Positions 13,001-24,544 of a stretch of 64,000 nucleotides of DNA are shown piece after piece. The notes under the pieces are model-generated. The model did not search any database. It was not told where the DNA came from and saw only the letters and a program-made list of their open reading frames with translations. Every line of letters begins with the position of its first letter. Position 1 is the first letter of the stretch. A program made the translations under genes and the position numbers. The stretch is from Panulirus ornatus (lineage: Eukaryota; Arthropoda; Malacostraca; Decapoda; Palinuridae): positions 1,975,325 through 2,039,324 of the forward strand of contig NC_092287.1 of NCBI RefSeq assembly GCF_036320965.1, in the 5' to 3' direction.

Positions 13001-13426
13001 GGTTCAGTGGTACCACTACCAGTGATTATCATTGTGGATAGATTTAAGGTCTTTGATGTTGATTTATTGTGTATTGTTTTTGCCTAAAAGGATTTCAGGA
13101 TGAGATGCAGCATTACTAGTATAACCTATCAAGGCTCAGGAAAGTTTTCGATTGAAATTTACACTTCTACCATGACAATATGGATTCATAGACAGTAATT
13201 ATTTATTGGTAATATTTTTGATATAATTTGGTATTAAGGAAGATTGAGCATTTGTAATACATCAGCTACAAAAATACATTTTGAATTTCTACAGGAGATG
13301 GCACGGATAGAAGAGAAGACTGGAAAAAGGGGCAAGAAAAGGGATCATTTTGAGGATGATACTGAAGAGAGTTTGGGTGTCAGAAATCGCATAAATAAGG
13401 ATAAGAAGAAAAGATTTAGAAAATGA
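924..13426 (+). CDS. DDX47: DDX47/Rrp3-type DEAD-box ATP-dependent RNA helicase, gene span (8 exons, 5' end missing)
   Basis: ATP-dependent RNA helicase of the DDX47 (yeast Rrp3) family, known to act in the nucleolus in pre-rRNA processing and small-subunit assembly. Eight exons, 924-1088, 1758-1924, 2181-2300, 2999-3115, 4955-5178, 6636-6768, 8563-8691 and 13295-13426, join in phase with GT/AG introns to about 395 codons. With the roughly 60 missing N-terminal residues this matches the 455 residues of human DDX47. In order the exons give motif I AETGSGKT, Ia PTRELA, GG, Ib TPGR, II DEAD, III SAT, IV IIFCAT, V ATDVASRGLD and [12 protein letters not shown], all intact, then a Lys/Arg-rich C-terminus. 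The Q motif is not seen in 1-923, so its exon lies upstream of the window. Family-specific stretches such as [10 protein letters not shown] and MSQNKRLG separate it from other DEAD-box families. No frameshift or stop is seen, so the gene looks functional. Confidence 0.96.
1089..1757 (+). other. DDX47 intron, no feature
   Basis: AT-rich intron between the motif Ia and GG exons, with a strong gtgagt donor. No repeat or further coding segment is seen. Confidence 0.7.
1758..1924 (+). CDS. DDX47: DDX47 in-window exon 2 (GG and TPGR motifs)
   Basis: Begins after gaacag with GC, completing the Gly codon of the previous exon. It reads [16 protein letters not shown] and then [20 protein letters not shown]. 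The GG and TPGR RNA-binding motifs are intact. It ends in KALKYL at a gtaagt donor, phase 0. Confidence 0.95.
2181..2300 (+). CDS. DDX47: DDX47 in-window exon 3 (DEAD and SAT motifs)
   Basis: Acceptor gcttgtacag at 2171-2180. The exon starts [19 protein letters not shown] and contains the Walker B DEAD box and, near its end, motif III as FSATMTSK. The donor is gtgaat. Both boundaries are phase 0, which agrees with the conserved order of the helicase core. Confidence 0.95.
2301..2998 (+). other. DDX47 intron, no feature
   Basis: AT-rich intron. It contains only a short T tract near 2845 and nothing else that can be named. Confidence 0.7.
2999..3115 (+). CDS. DDX47: DDX47 in-window exon 4 (linker to RecA domain 2)
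   Basis: Reads [20 protein letters not shown] and then [19 protein letters not shown], the linker between the two RecA-like domains, nearly identical to other animal DDX47 proteins. The acceptor is ttcatcag and the donor gtaagt; phase 0 at both ends. The intron that follows (3116-4954) has no recognisable repeat or exon. Confidence 0.94.
3116..4954 (+). other. DDX47 intron, no feature
   Basis: About 1.8 kb of AT-rich intron. Open frames here are short, occur on both strands, and show no protein family resemblance. Confidence 0.7.
4955..5178 (+). CDS. DDX47: DDX47 in-window exon 5 (motifs IV and V)
   Basis: Starts [20 protein letters not shown] (motif IV). It continues through [19 protein letters not shown] to ILLATDVAS and the first two bases of an Arg codon, AG|gtaaga. 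Human DDX47 has HGQ where this protein has YGK; the change is conservative. The acceptor is tttgcag. Confidence 0.95.
5745..5975 (-). mobile_element. SINE-like family A, copy 2
   Basis: Reverse-oriented copy. It starts with the shared tail, actattcgccatttcccgcg, and runs through an internal A tract of about 20 bases at 5850-5868. It ends at the element 5' end, cccctatcccc. It lies within the DDX47 intron 5179-6635, which otherwise shows nothing. Confidence 0.8.
6636..6768 (+). CDS. DDX47: DDX47 in-window exon 6 (motif VI)
   Basis: The first base completes the split Arg codon. The exon then reads [20 protein letters not shown] and [20 protein letters not shown], carrying the arginine-finger motif VI. 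It ends VSQ at a gtatgt donor, phase 0. The acceptor tttccacag has a good pyrimidine tract. Confidence 0.95.
6769..8562 (+). other. DDX47 intron with decayed repeat
   Basis: The intron holds a degenerate minus-strand family A remnant at about 7640-7770. This is recognisable from ttccagccccttttagtcac and a following gagggaatacataggaagta. A short run of related GGTAGGAACATTAG-like words occurs at 7190-7330. No exon is seen. Confidence 0.5.
8563..8691 (+). CDS. DDX47: DDX47 in-window exon 7 (end of RecA domain 2)
   Basis: Begins [20 protein letters not shown] and ends [13 protein letters not shown] at gtaagt. This matches the family segment just after motif VI (human YDVELFQRIEHLIGKKL). It is 129 bases long with phase 0 at both ends. 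The intron before it (6769-8562) contains only a decayed short repeat near 7640-7770. Confidence 0.93.
9145..9270 (+). mobile_element. tRNA-derived SINE (family B), partial
   Basis: Contains a polymerase III A-box-like tagtgtagcgg at 9150-9160 and a degenerate B-box agttcaaattg at 9199-9209. These are followed by the family-typical body, gttggtccacagtcaaccca and gctgttcatccaccctcagg. The tail is truncated. Other copies are at 24218, 44100, 44560 and 63765. It lies in the last DDX47 intron. Confidence 0.65.
9300..9400 (-). mobile_element. LINE 3' tail fragment
   Basis: The segment atcgctgtttcccacatcag, then caaggtagcgccaggaaaca and gacgaaaaatggtccatccac, is a diverged copy of the LINE 3' terminal region (compare 9755-9830). 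No coding part is attached. Confidence 0.6.
9428..9667 (-). mobile_element. SINE-like family A, copy 3
   Basis: Near-complete copy on the minus strand. It runs from the tail (ccatttcccgcattagcgaa) through an A tract at 9540-9558 to the 5' end, tcccctatccccaggga. It sits directly beside LINE tail sequence on both sides. Confidence 0.8.
9725..11460 (-). mobile_element. Non-LTR retrotransposon (LINE), decayed copy 1
   Basis: Read on the minus strand. The 3' tail is at 9725-9830 (tttgtcgctgtctcccgcgt) and upstream of it lies the C-terminal coding part. Segments translate as [38 protein letters not shown] and LKWFGHME at 10437-10784. Reverse-transcriptase pieces are at 10902-11171, with the catalytic box as [11 protein letters not shown] in place of FADD. 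Frameshifts and stops are present, so it is inactive. It is interrupted at 10854-10906 by a family A fragment. The RT motifs establish a non-LTR element; the clade (RTE or CR1-like) is not resolved. Confidence 0.85.
10849..10911 (-). mobile_element. 5'-truncated SINE-like family A insertion with target-site duplication
   Basis: Within the LINE, the expected continuation of tccattcaaactt is interrupted by 53 bases of family A tail (tcccgcattagtgagatagc). The LINE then resumes after a repeated aactt (10849-10853 and 10907-10911). The short duplication and the retained 3' end are what target-primed reverse transcription leaves. Confidence 0.7.
11461..11876 (+). mobile_element. LINE C-terminal and 3' tail fragment, opposite orientation
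   Basis: Plus-strand fragment of the same LINE. It covers the domain with a [15 protein letters not shown] reading, through [20 protein letters not shown], into the 3' untranslated part (gtgcattacacatgacacct). It abuts the minus-strand copy at 11460/11461, making a head-to-head arrangement. Confidence 0.75.
11879..12026 (-). mobile_element. Penelope-like repeat fragment with hammerhead-like core, copy 1
   Basis: Shares about 145 bp with 56991-57140 (atgagtccac, aagtgcactt, aatcacatcatcaggggaga, cacaagagagaaat). On the minus strand 11916-11960 reads ctccc-CTGATGA, then TGTGATTATTACAC, then GAAA, gtgcactt, ggga. This is the C-U-G-A-N-G-A / stem II / G-A-A-A layout of a hammerhead ribozyme, with a 4-bp CCCT/GGGA-type stem I. 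Hammerhead motifs are known in Penelope-like elements; assignment to that class is inference. No reverse transcriptase is attached. Confidence 0.5.
12027..13294 (+). other. Distal part of last DDX47 intron, no feature
   Basis: Unique-looking intron sequence without a recognisable repeat or exon. It ends in the acceptor used by the last coding exon. Confidence 0.6.
13295..13426 (+). CDS. DDX47: DDX47 in-window exon 8 (basic C-terminus and stop)
   Basis: Acceptor tttctacag. Encodes [20 protein letters not shown], then [20 protein letters not shown] and the stop TGA. The Lys/Arg-rich tail with a central acidic patch and the conserved GVRN element is typical of DDX47 and probably aids nucleolar targeting. 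It lies 4.6 kb downstream of exon 7 because the intron has gained LINE and SINE copies. Confidence 0.93.
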   Translation, partial: EMARIEEKTGKRGKKRDHFEDDTEESLGVRNRINKDKKKRFRK

Positions 13427-15420
13427 TGTATATAAGTGTAAAGACTAGAATTGCATAGGCATTAATTATGTTGACAGCTAAAGAGAGATAACAGACATAT
13501 TTCCAATGATTCATTATTATGTGCATTTCATATATATATGATTACATATGTGGTCCTTTACAAAATGAACTGTTTATCTTTAGGTGTTAGTTTATTTCTC
13601 ATTTCTTTTTAAACAGCACTGGTTGTATTGTTACTTTCAGGATGCCACTTTTCCATCTTGAACAACAGTTAATGTACACACACCAAAACCAGAAATCTGG
13701 AAGTAGTAGATGTAGTATTGAAAGGAATTCTGTTATTACATTGTAGAGGAGGTTAAGGATGCCTTCAAGAGGGAAAATGAAAGAGCATTAGATGTAAGTC
13801 CTTTTGGAGAAACTATATTATGGGTTACTTTTGAATGGTTGGGTTTGGGACAGTGGAGGAGTTAGTCATAGGTGGGTGTGGATTCCCAATTGTGATTGAA
13901 AATGCAGTGTGTGCATCAGCAAGGAAGATTGTTGCAAATACATACTCTAAACAAACTTATTCATAGATACACATTGCACAGACCCTGGGTAGGAAAGGAT
14001 ATGAGTTGTGTTAGTAAGAATAAATGAAAAAAAGCAGGTTGCATGGTGTGCAGTGAAGGAGATGGTTGAAGGGGTTTGTCAGGTTATATGGTACTAATAA
14101 GTTTGTACTTTGCTGCATATGTTATAGAACTAGATACAGGAACAAGAACATAAGAAGGATAAAAGTGGCAATGAAAGGGTGAGGCAATTTTTCCTGGGTG
14201 ATTTAGAAGAAAAGCTGAGAGAATCCAAAAGTGTTCTGGAAGAGAGGTGATGTGGATAGTTTAAGACTGCTTTACATGAGGGTGGCAGAGAAGTTTCCAG
14301 CACATCATGTATTGAGTGTGGTATGAAATGATCAGCATGGAATGAAGATTTTAGAAAGTTAGTGAAGGAAAAAGAGGTTTGGAGAAAGCTAGATATATTT
14401 ATCTATTTTGTCTCTGATGCCTTTTCCCTTCAAGAACTCTCTTAGAGAGGTGGCCACAGCTAAAGTCTCCATAATTGGTGAACTCCAGTGCCACTTCTTA
14501 TCCTTCATTGCCTTTTATGCCATCACTTTTCTTCAACCATCCCTTTCCATCTGTTATGATGTTGATCTCCTCTCCCTTTGCTTCACATATTGATTTGGTC
14601 TCCTTGCATGTTTCCCAGCTCATTTGACCTATAACTGAGTCTGTTAGGCATCTAGATGCTACGTCCCATGGAAAGACCAGGCACACAATTATTAAAAGCT
14701 GTTGCCCATTTCTTTCCTTGTACAGTGAAGCTGAGGAATTCTCCTCTTGTCTTACATCTTTCCCTGTTTTTTTAACTGTACCAGATCCAAAAGTTAGGTC
14801 AGCAGACATCTGATATGCTCAAATTTACTCTTCCTGCATGCTTTTTATTTCACACCTATTATTTTACCTTTCATCCATGATGGCCAGGATTTGGGCATGC
14901 TTTTCAGTGTGCCATGTTGGTGAATTGAAAAGGAAAGACAATCATTTGGGTTATGAAAACAAACACTATTCGGACATATGGTTAAATTGAATATCATTGG
15001 AATGTGAGAAGCCTGAGTGAGGAAATTTTGACCTTTAATTTTTCTTAGTTTATTATATCATGTAGCCACTAGAATTGTTAGATATGTACATTATGACTGT
15101 GCTTGATCAGACTGAATATGTAATAGATGTGTGATTTAAGTGTCACTAGTTATGCCAGCTCACAAGTAGATACATGTCTATGGCGGTTTTAGGTTGATTT
15201 CCTCATACCATAAGCAGTTCTTTTATCTGTCATCAGGTAGATCTGGATAGCATGAAAAACACTGTTCTCCCAAAGTTAAGACATACAATCAGAATTTCAA
15301 AAGATGTACTGGACACTGACAACAGAAATTAAATCTTTTTTTCCTTGATGTCATGGTTTCATTATCACAGATATACAGATGCAAGCATCAATGAATTGAT
15401 TTTCACAGTCCATAGATGTA
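13427..15420 (+). other. DDX47 3' flank / UTR region
   Basis: No coding segment is recognised. No canonical AATAAA occurs soon after the stop. The first clear one is aataaa at 14019-14024, about 600 bp downstream, and it is only a candidate polyadenylation signal. The rest is unique AT-rich sequence. Confidence 0.4.
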
Positions 15421-15423
15421 ACC

Positions 15424-17160
15424 ACATTTATTTATTTGTTTATTATACTTTGTCGCTGTCTCCCACGTTAGTGAGGCAGTGCAAGGAAACAGACGAAAGA
15501 ATGACCCGACCCACCCACATACACATGTATATACATAAACGCTCACACATGCAATATACCTACCTATACATTTCAATGTATACATACATATACATACTCA
15601 GACATACACATATGTACACATGTACATATTCATACATGCTACCTTCATCCATTCCTGTCGCCAGCCCCCCGTACGTGAAATGGAACCCTCCTTCCCCCAC
15701 GTGCTTGCGAGGTAGCACTAGGAAAAGACAACATTGGCCACATTCATTCACACTCAGTCTATAGCTGTCATTTGTGATGCACTGAAACCACAGCTCCCTT
15801 TCCACATCCAGGCCCCACAAAACGTTCCATGGTTTACCCCAGATGCTTCACATTCCCTGGTTCAATCCATTGACAGCATGTCGACCCCAGTATGCCACAT
15901 CATTCCAATTCACTCTGTTCCTTGTATGCCTATCACCCTCCTTTATGTTCAGGCCCCGATAGCTCAAAATCTTTTTCACTCCATCCTTCCACCTCCAATT
16001 TGGTCTCCCACTTCTCCTCGTTCCCTCCACCTCTGACACATATATCCTCTTTGTCAATCTTTCCTCACTCATTCTCTCCATATAACCAAACCATTTCAAT
16101 ACACCCTCTTCTGCTTTCCCAACCACACTCTTTTTATTACCACACATCTCTCTTACCCTTTCATTATTTACTTGATCAAACCACCTCACACGACATATTG
16201 TCCTCAAACATCTCATTTCCAACACATCCACCCTCCTCCACACAACCCTATCTATAGCCCATGCCTCACAGCCATATAACATTGTTGGAACCACTATTCC
16301 TTCAAACATACCCATTTTTGCTCTCTAAGATAACATTCCCGCCTTCCACTCATTCTTCAATGCTCCCAGAACCTTTGCCCTCTCCCCCACACCATGGCTC
16401 ACTTCTGCTTCCATGGTTCCATCCGCTCCTAAATCCACTCCCAGATATCCAAAACACTTCACTTCCTCCAGTTTTTCTCATTCAAACTTACCTCCTAATT
16501 GACTTGTCCCTCAATCCTACTGAACCTAATAACCTTGCTCTTATTTACATTTACTCTTGGCTTTCTTCTTTCACACACCTACCAAACTCAGTCACCAGCT
16601 TCTGCAGTCTCTCACCCAAATCAGCCTCCAGCGCTATATCATCAGCGAACAACTGACTCACTTCCCAAGCCCACCTCATCTACAACAGACTGCATACTTG
16701 CCCCTCTCTTCAAAAGTCTTGCATTTATCTCCCTAACAACCCCATCCATAAACAAATTAAACAACCATGGAGAATCATGCACCCCTGCCAAAAACCAACA
16801 TTCACTGGGAACCAATCACTTTCCTCTCCTCTCTTCCTTCTCGTACACATGCCTTACATCCTCGAGAGAAACTTCTCACCATTTGTAGCAACTTACCTCC
16901 CACACCATATCCTCTTAATACTTTCCAAAGAACATCTCTATCAACTCTATCATATGCCTTCTCCAGATCCATAAATGCTACATACAAATCCATCTGTTTT
17001 TCTAAGTATTTCTTGCATACATTCCTCAAAGCATACACCTAATCCACACATCCTCTACCACTTCTGAAACCACACTGCTCTTCCCCTATCTGATGCTCTG
17101 TACATGCCTTCACCCTCTCAATCAATACCCTCCCATATATTTCCCCAGGAATACTCAACA
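15424..17160 (-). mobile_element. Non-LTR retrotransposon (LINE), decayed copy 2
   Basis: Minus strand. The tail is at 15424-15520 (ctttgtcgctgtctcccacg). C-terminal coding at 15848-16315 starts [20 protein letters not shown] and ends VAYWGRHAVNGLNQGM; it includes [20 protein letters not shown]. An RT N-terminal piece at 16802-17038 has AFMDLEKAYDRVDRDVLWKV (RT motif A). Between these the frame is broken, including a TAG at about 16497-16499 in the place where copy 1 has a Trp codon. It ends at 17160 next to another LINE tail. Confidence 0.88.
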
Positions 17161-17162
17161 AA

Positions 17163-17370
17163 CTTATTTTTTTATTTTTATTTATTTTGTTTTGTCGCTG
17201 TCTCCCCCTTTAGTGAGGTAGCGCAAGGAAACAGACGAAAGCATTGCCCAACCCACCCACATACACATGTATATAACTACACATCAACACACGCAAATAT
17301 ACATACTTATACATCTCAATGTATATATATACACACAGACATATACACATGTACATAATACATAACTTAT
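17163..17370 (-). mobile_element. LINE 3' tail fragment
   Basis: A second copy of the tail directly adjoining copy 2: ttttgtcgctgtctccccct, then tagtgaggtagcgcaaggaa, followed by the CA/TA-rich part of the LINE 3' untranslated region. No coding part. Confidence 0.75.
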
Positions 17371-19224
17371 ACCTCTGTAATTTGAACACTCACCTTTATC
17401 CCCTTTGCCTTTATACAATGGCACTATGCAAGCATTCCACCAATCTTTATTATTATTTACTTACTTTGGGCCTCTTTATCATGAATTCATCTACTTGTTT
17501 TTATATGAAAAGTTGTTGTAATTATCAAGATTCCTGAAGTATGATGAGGAAAAGAAAATCTCAATTTTATTGGATATTCCTGTCAGGCCATGGGGTTCAC
17601 CATTGGAGAGCTCTTTCCCTTTGTCCAAGTTTTGCTTCACCATTTGGTAGGATATCTCATTTCGAGCCAACTTTATTATCTAAAATCTATAGTTAGTGTC
17701 TTACTGCTTACAATGTTTTCAGAATCTTCTCTAATGAATGAATCAGAGTTTTATGATTATAATTTTTTTTTCTTAACAGTATTGATGATTAATGATTCAG
17801 AGTTTTATGATCAAATTTTTTCCTAAAGACAGTCTGAAGGCATAACACTAGTTTTATAAAGATTTATACTGAAATTTTTTTGTGCTTGCCAGTGTCATGC
17901 AGTGCATGTGCAATTTCAGATGTTTGAATTCTTTCCAGGAAGATATGTCTATATCCAGGCTGCTTGTTTCACAATCCCCTATGCTAATTAAAACAAAATG
18001 TGTTTATCACACAAGCTAGAGTAATGTGCAACTTTTCCCCTCGTAACCATGGACATATGGTCAGTGACATTTTCATAAGATTCTTTCATTGGATCAGATG
18101 TGAGGGTAGATTACCCCAGTTGGGTTGTGGTAAGATAGGGATGGTGTTCAAGGAATGGACCCAGGTTGGAGGTCAAATTAGGTTAATTTGTTTAACTTTA
18201 CCCTTAGACTAATGTCATGCCTTAAATCCTCAAGAGTGTTTATTTGTCACAAGATTACCCATCTTGAACTCTGAGTTCAGCACCATTTGCATACCCTTAT
18301 GGACAGAACTTTGTTCCTTTTGATAAAGTGGATGAATCCTCTTGGAAAATGTTGATCAAAATTGAGTGGACATTAAGTCTGACAAAGGCCCATCCTTGGT
18401 GATGTGGCAAACTATAGCAAACAGTTAGATATTTGAATTTTTCAAATTAAGGATGATGATACCCTTGAGTACAGTAACTTGACCTGTGCTCCATTGCCTC
18501 TGTAGGTGATCATTGTGATGCTCAAGAATTTCCACTACTGTGTAGGGTAATAAACTTTTTTGAAAGTTAAATGTAACCGAGTGCAGTGTCTGCAAAAACA
18601 CAAACTTGTCTTCCTCCCCATACATTTTCAAAGGTGATGTCATTCTAACACTATTACTTTGTCATCTCTCCCATGGTCTTGATTACCATAATGCAAATGT
18701 CTTGGTCATGGAACTGGCAAGGTTCCTGAAGTATTCTGCATCCATGTCTTGGATACATAGGGTATTGATCTGAATGAAGCGAGGCATGAGGTGTTGCTAA
18801 AAGCAGCCTAGTGATTGTACATCTTGAGCACCCACTATGCCTAGAAATCTCATCTTCTTGGCTTTAGATGAGAATTTGGTCTTTCTTCTTGGAAAGGTAA
18901 GAGCCAACCATCTTGCACAGAAGGCCCTAAATGAAGTGGCATCCTGGAAGAGTAAAGAAAGAACATTGTGTCCTCCAGATATCTGAGGCATGCTGAGGTG
19001 GGTTGCTGCTGTTCACACCATTAGAAACACCAGCCTCTGTGACCAGATGTATAATGATTTCATTTTGAGAGTGTCACATGCTCCTACCCACAATAAACCT
19101 TACCTGTGTATCACCTTTGAAAATATATGGGGGCTGACAATGTTTTTTTGTGGACACTGTTGTTGATAGAATTCATAGGATACCTAAATATCAGGGGTTT
19201 CATGAATACATTATCATTTTTTTA
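17371..19224. other. Intergenic, no feature
   Basis: About 1.85 kb of unique AT-rich sequence. A direct repeat of the word tcagagttttatgat occurs twice near 17745 and 17795. No gene, RNA or mobile element is recognised. Confidence 0.6.
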
Positions 19225-19443
19225 TTTTTATACTTGATTGTCGTTTCCAGTGTCAGCCAGGTAGCATTGAGAACAGAGGACCAAGCCTAAGTGGGAATAT
19301 CCTCGCTTTTCACTCCATCCTTCCACCTGAAATTTGGTCTCCCACTTCTCGTTCCCTCTTCCTCTGATACATATATCCTCTTTGTCAATCTTTCCTCACT
19401 CATTCTCTCCACGTGATCAGACAATTTCAACACACCCTCTTCT
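19225..19443 (-). mobile_element. SINE-like A fragment fused to LINE C-terminal fragment
   Basis: 19225-19306 resembles the family A tail (gtcagccaggtagcattgag and aacagaggacc). At cttttcactccatcc it passes directly into minus-strand LINE sequence ending at 19443. The LINE part pairs with the inverted fragment that follows. Confidence 0.6.
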
Positions 19444-19777
19444 GGAAGGGGTAAGAGAGATGTGTGGTTGAGAGAGCAGAAGAGGGTGTGTTGAAATGGT
19501 TTGGAAACATGGAGAGAATGAGAGAGGGAAGATTGACAAAGGGGATACATGTGTTAGAGGTGGAGGGGAGGAGAAGCAGGAGACCAAATTGGAGGTGGAA
19601 GGATGGAGTAAAAATGATTTTGAGCGAACGGGGCCTGAACATACAGGAGGGTGAAAGGCGTGCAAGGAATAGAGTGAATTGGAATGGTGTGGTATACCGG
19701 GGTCAACATGCTGTCAATGGATTGAACCAGGGAATGTGAAGCATCTGGGGTAAACCATGGAAAGGTCTGTGGGGCCT

Positions 19778-19780
<3 letters not shown>
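19444..19780 (+). mobile_element. LINE C-terminal fragment in inverted orientation
   Basis: Plus-strand LINE fragment. The reading at 19464-19739 includes [36 protein letters not shown] and VVYRGQHAVNGLNQGM. It overlaps the same element region as the minus-strand piece at 19305-19443, so the two arms of about 140 bp form an inverted repeat. It ends in a (TA)n tract. Confidence 0.8.

Positions 19781-19861
<81 letters not shown>
19781..19861. repeat. (TA)n microsatellite
   Basis: About 80 bp of TA with a single C interruption near 19839, flanked on both sides by LINE sequence. Confidence 0.95.
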
Positions 19862-21023
19862 GGTTTACCCCGGACGCTTCACATGCCCTGATTCAATCCA
19901 CTGACAACACGTCAACCCCGGTATACCATATAGATCCAATTCACCCTATTCCTTGCCCTCCTTTCACCCTCCTGCATGTTCAGGCCCCGATCACACAAAA
20001 TCCTTTTCACTCCATCTTTCCACCTCCAATTTGGTCTCCCACTTCTCCTCGTTCCCTCCACCTCCGACACATATATCCTCTTGGTCAATCTTTCCTCACT
20101 CATTCTCTCCATGTGCCCAAACCACTTCAAAACACCCTCTTCTGCTCTCTCAACCACGCTCTTTTTATTTCCACACATCTCTCTTACCCTTACGTTACTT
20201 ACTCGATCAAACCACCTCACACCACACATTGTCCTCAAACATCTCATTTCCAGCACATCCATCCTCCTGCGCACAACTCTACCCATAGCCTACGCCTTGC
20301 AACCATACAACATTGTTGGAACCACTATTCCTTCAAGCATACCCATTTTTGCTTTCCGAGATAACGTTCTCGACTTCCACACATTCTTCAAGGCTCCCAG
20401 AATTTTCGCCCCCTCCCCCACCCTATTATCCACTTCCGCTTCCATGGTTCCATCCGCTGCCAGTTCCACTCCCAGATATCTAAAACACTTTACTTCCTCC
20501 AGTTTTTCTCCATTCAAACTTACCTCCTAATTGACTTGACCCTCAACCCTACTGTACCTAATAACCTTGCTCTTATTCACATTTACTCTTAACTTTCTTC
20601 TTTCACACACTTTACCAAACTCAGTCACCAGCTTCTGCAGTTTCTCACATGAATCAGCCACCAGCGCTGTATCATCAGCGAACAACAACTGACTCACTTC
20701 CCTAGCTCTCTCATCCCCAACAGACTTCATACTTGCCCCTCTTTCCAAAACTCTTGCATTCACCTCCCTAACAACCCCATCCATAAACAAATTAAACAAC
20801 CATGGAGACATCACACACCCCTGCCGCAAACCTACATTCACTGAGAACCAATCACTTTCCTCTCTTCCTACACGTACACATGCCTTACATCCTCGATAAA
20901 AACTTTTCACTGCTTCTAACAACTTGCCTCCCACACCATATATTCTTAATACCTTCCACAGAGCATCTCTATCAACTCTATCATATGCCTTCAACAGATC
21001 CATAAATGCTACATACAAATCAT
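19862..21023 (-). mobile_element. Non-LTR retrotransposon (LINE), best-preserved RT copy 3
   Basis: Minus strand. 21081-20527 reads AFMDLLKAYDRVDRDALW (motif A), GLRQGCVMSPWLFNLFMD (motif B) and LLFADDTALVADSCEKLQ (motif C, FADD), then KLRVNVNKSKV. The frame continues through an in-frame TAG (20527-20529) into EEVKCFRYLGVELAADGTME. A second TAG at 20290-20292 stands where sister copies read Trp (YGCEAWAMDR). The C-terminal domain then runs to VVYRG near 19912. Apart from the two TAG codons the frame is nearly intact. The 5' end is lost at a (TA)n tract. Confidence 0.92.
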
Positions 21024-21044
21024 ATATATATATATATATATCTT

Positions 21045-21159
21045 TCTTTCTTTCTTTTAAACTATCCGCCATTTCCCGCATTAGCGAGGTAGCGTTAAGA
21101 ACAGAGGACTGGGCCTTTGTGGAATATCCTCACCTGGCCCCCCTCTGTTCTTTCTTTTG

Positions 21160-21170
<11 letters not shown>
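21045..21170 (-). mobile_element. SINE-like family A, partial copy
   Basis: Begins with ccatttcccgcattagcgag and gtagcgttaagaacagagga, and breaks off in an A run at 21160-21174 that leads into (TA)n. The 5' half of the element is missing. Confidence 0.75.

Positions 21171-21173
<3 letters not shown>

Positions 21174-21226
<53 letters not shown>
21174..21226. repeat. (TA)n microsatellite
   Basis: About 52 bp of TA lying between two family A fragments. Confidence 0.95.
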
Positions 21227-21228
<2 letters not shown>

Positions 21229-21236
21229 AATTTCTT

Positions 21237-21352
21237 TTTTATTACTCATATTCGCCATTTCCCACATTCGTGAGGTAGCGCAAAGAACAGAGAACTGAGC
21301 CTTAAAGGGAAAATCCTCACTTGGCCCTCTTCTCTGTTTCTTCTCTTGGAAA
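21237..21352 (-). mobile_element. SINE-like family A, partial copy
   Basis: Same orientation as the preceding copy: cgccatttcccacattcgtg, then aggtagcgcaaagaacagag, ending near cttggaaaagtaaaat. It is 5' truncated. Confidence 0.7.
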
Positions 21353-21865
21353 AGTAAAATGATTAAATGGTAGCATTATTGGACTGGAAAAATCAGTTTC
21401 ACATTGTGCATTTTTAGATGCTTATAAGGATTGAAAGATGAGTATTTCTACTTGAAATATGATTTGAACTTTAATATATGTTGTATTGTAACAAACAAAA
21501 TGTGTGTGAATGAAAAAACAGTATATAAACTAGATTAATCTAAGTTACTCCAATCTTTACAAAGTTCATGAAATATGGTTTATCAGATTTTAATGCTTCC
21601 CACAACTGATTAAATTGGTCTTCCTTAGCATCATCATGGAGGTGCTTTGCGAGTGAAGGTGCTTAATTTTCAAAGGATCTGGTGCTGATTGACCAAAATG
21701 AGGGTGATCAGGATAATGTTTGGTGAGTACAAATACATTAGTTATGTTGTGGATGTATCCTGGTAATCACACGGGAAGTGAATTTTGACTTTGTTAAAGT
21801 GTTGATAGGTATTTCTGGATCATTATGCAACCTGCTTACTTTTGACTCTGCATTAGTGCATATTA

Positions 21866-24217
<2,352 letters not shown>

Positions 24218-24375
24218 TACACCCATGGTGTAGTGGTTAGCGTCACTGGCCAGGATTCACGCACGGGCATGGCCGGTTCGAATCCTAGGTCGCAGTTAAT
24301 CCCAGCTGATCATCCTGCCCTCGGGGCAAGTCGATAAATGGGTTACCTGGATTGTGTTTGTGCGTTCGTATGTGT
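24218..24375 (+). mobile_element. tRNA-derived SINE (family B), good copy
   Basis: Polymerase III A box tggtgtagtgg at 24226-24236 and B box ggttcgaatcc at 24275-24285 both fit consensus. They are followed by the non-tRNA body, cagctgatcatcctgccctc and ggggcaagtcgataaatggg. The spacing and the lack of a cloverleaf acceptor stem argue against a functional tRNA gene. Confidence 0.75.
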
Positions 24376-24544
24376 TATCCACATAGAAATAAAGTTTTTG
24401 TACATATACAGTTTAGTAGAGACGTGGCAAGACGCGTGTTATGGCTCTCTCCACGTGACACACAAATAATGATAAAATAGTAATAAAAAATGAAGTTTTT
24501 CATCGTTCCCCTTGAGGTTAGTCGAGAAATAGGCACCCGTTCAT

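Noticed and set aside
19305..19780. Twin-priming 5' inversion
   Set aside because: The two fragments cover the same part of the element and not adjacent parts, so a single inverted insertion does not fit.
19953..20530. Plus-strand Ser/Thr/Pro-rich frames of up to 184 codons
   Set aside because: Antisense shadows of the minus-strand LINE reverse-transcriptase frame, and the same at 15734-16656 and 26889-27699.
24218..24295. Functional tRNA gene
   Set aside because: The A and B boxes are present but no acceptor-stem pairing or standard cloverleaf fits; the same sequence recurs with a SINE body.
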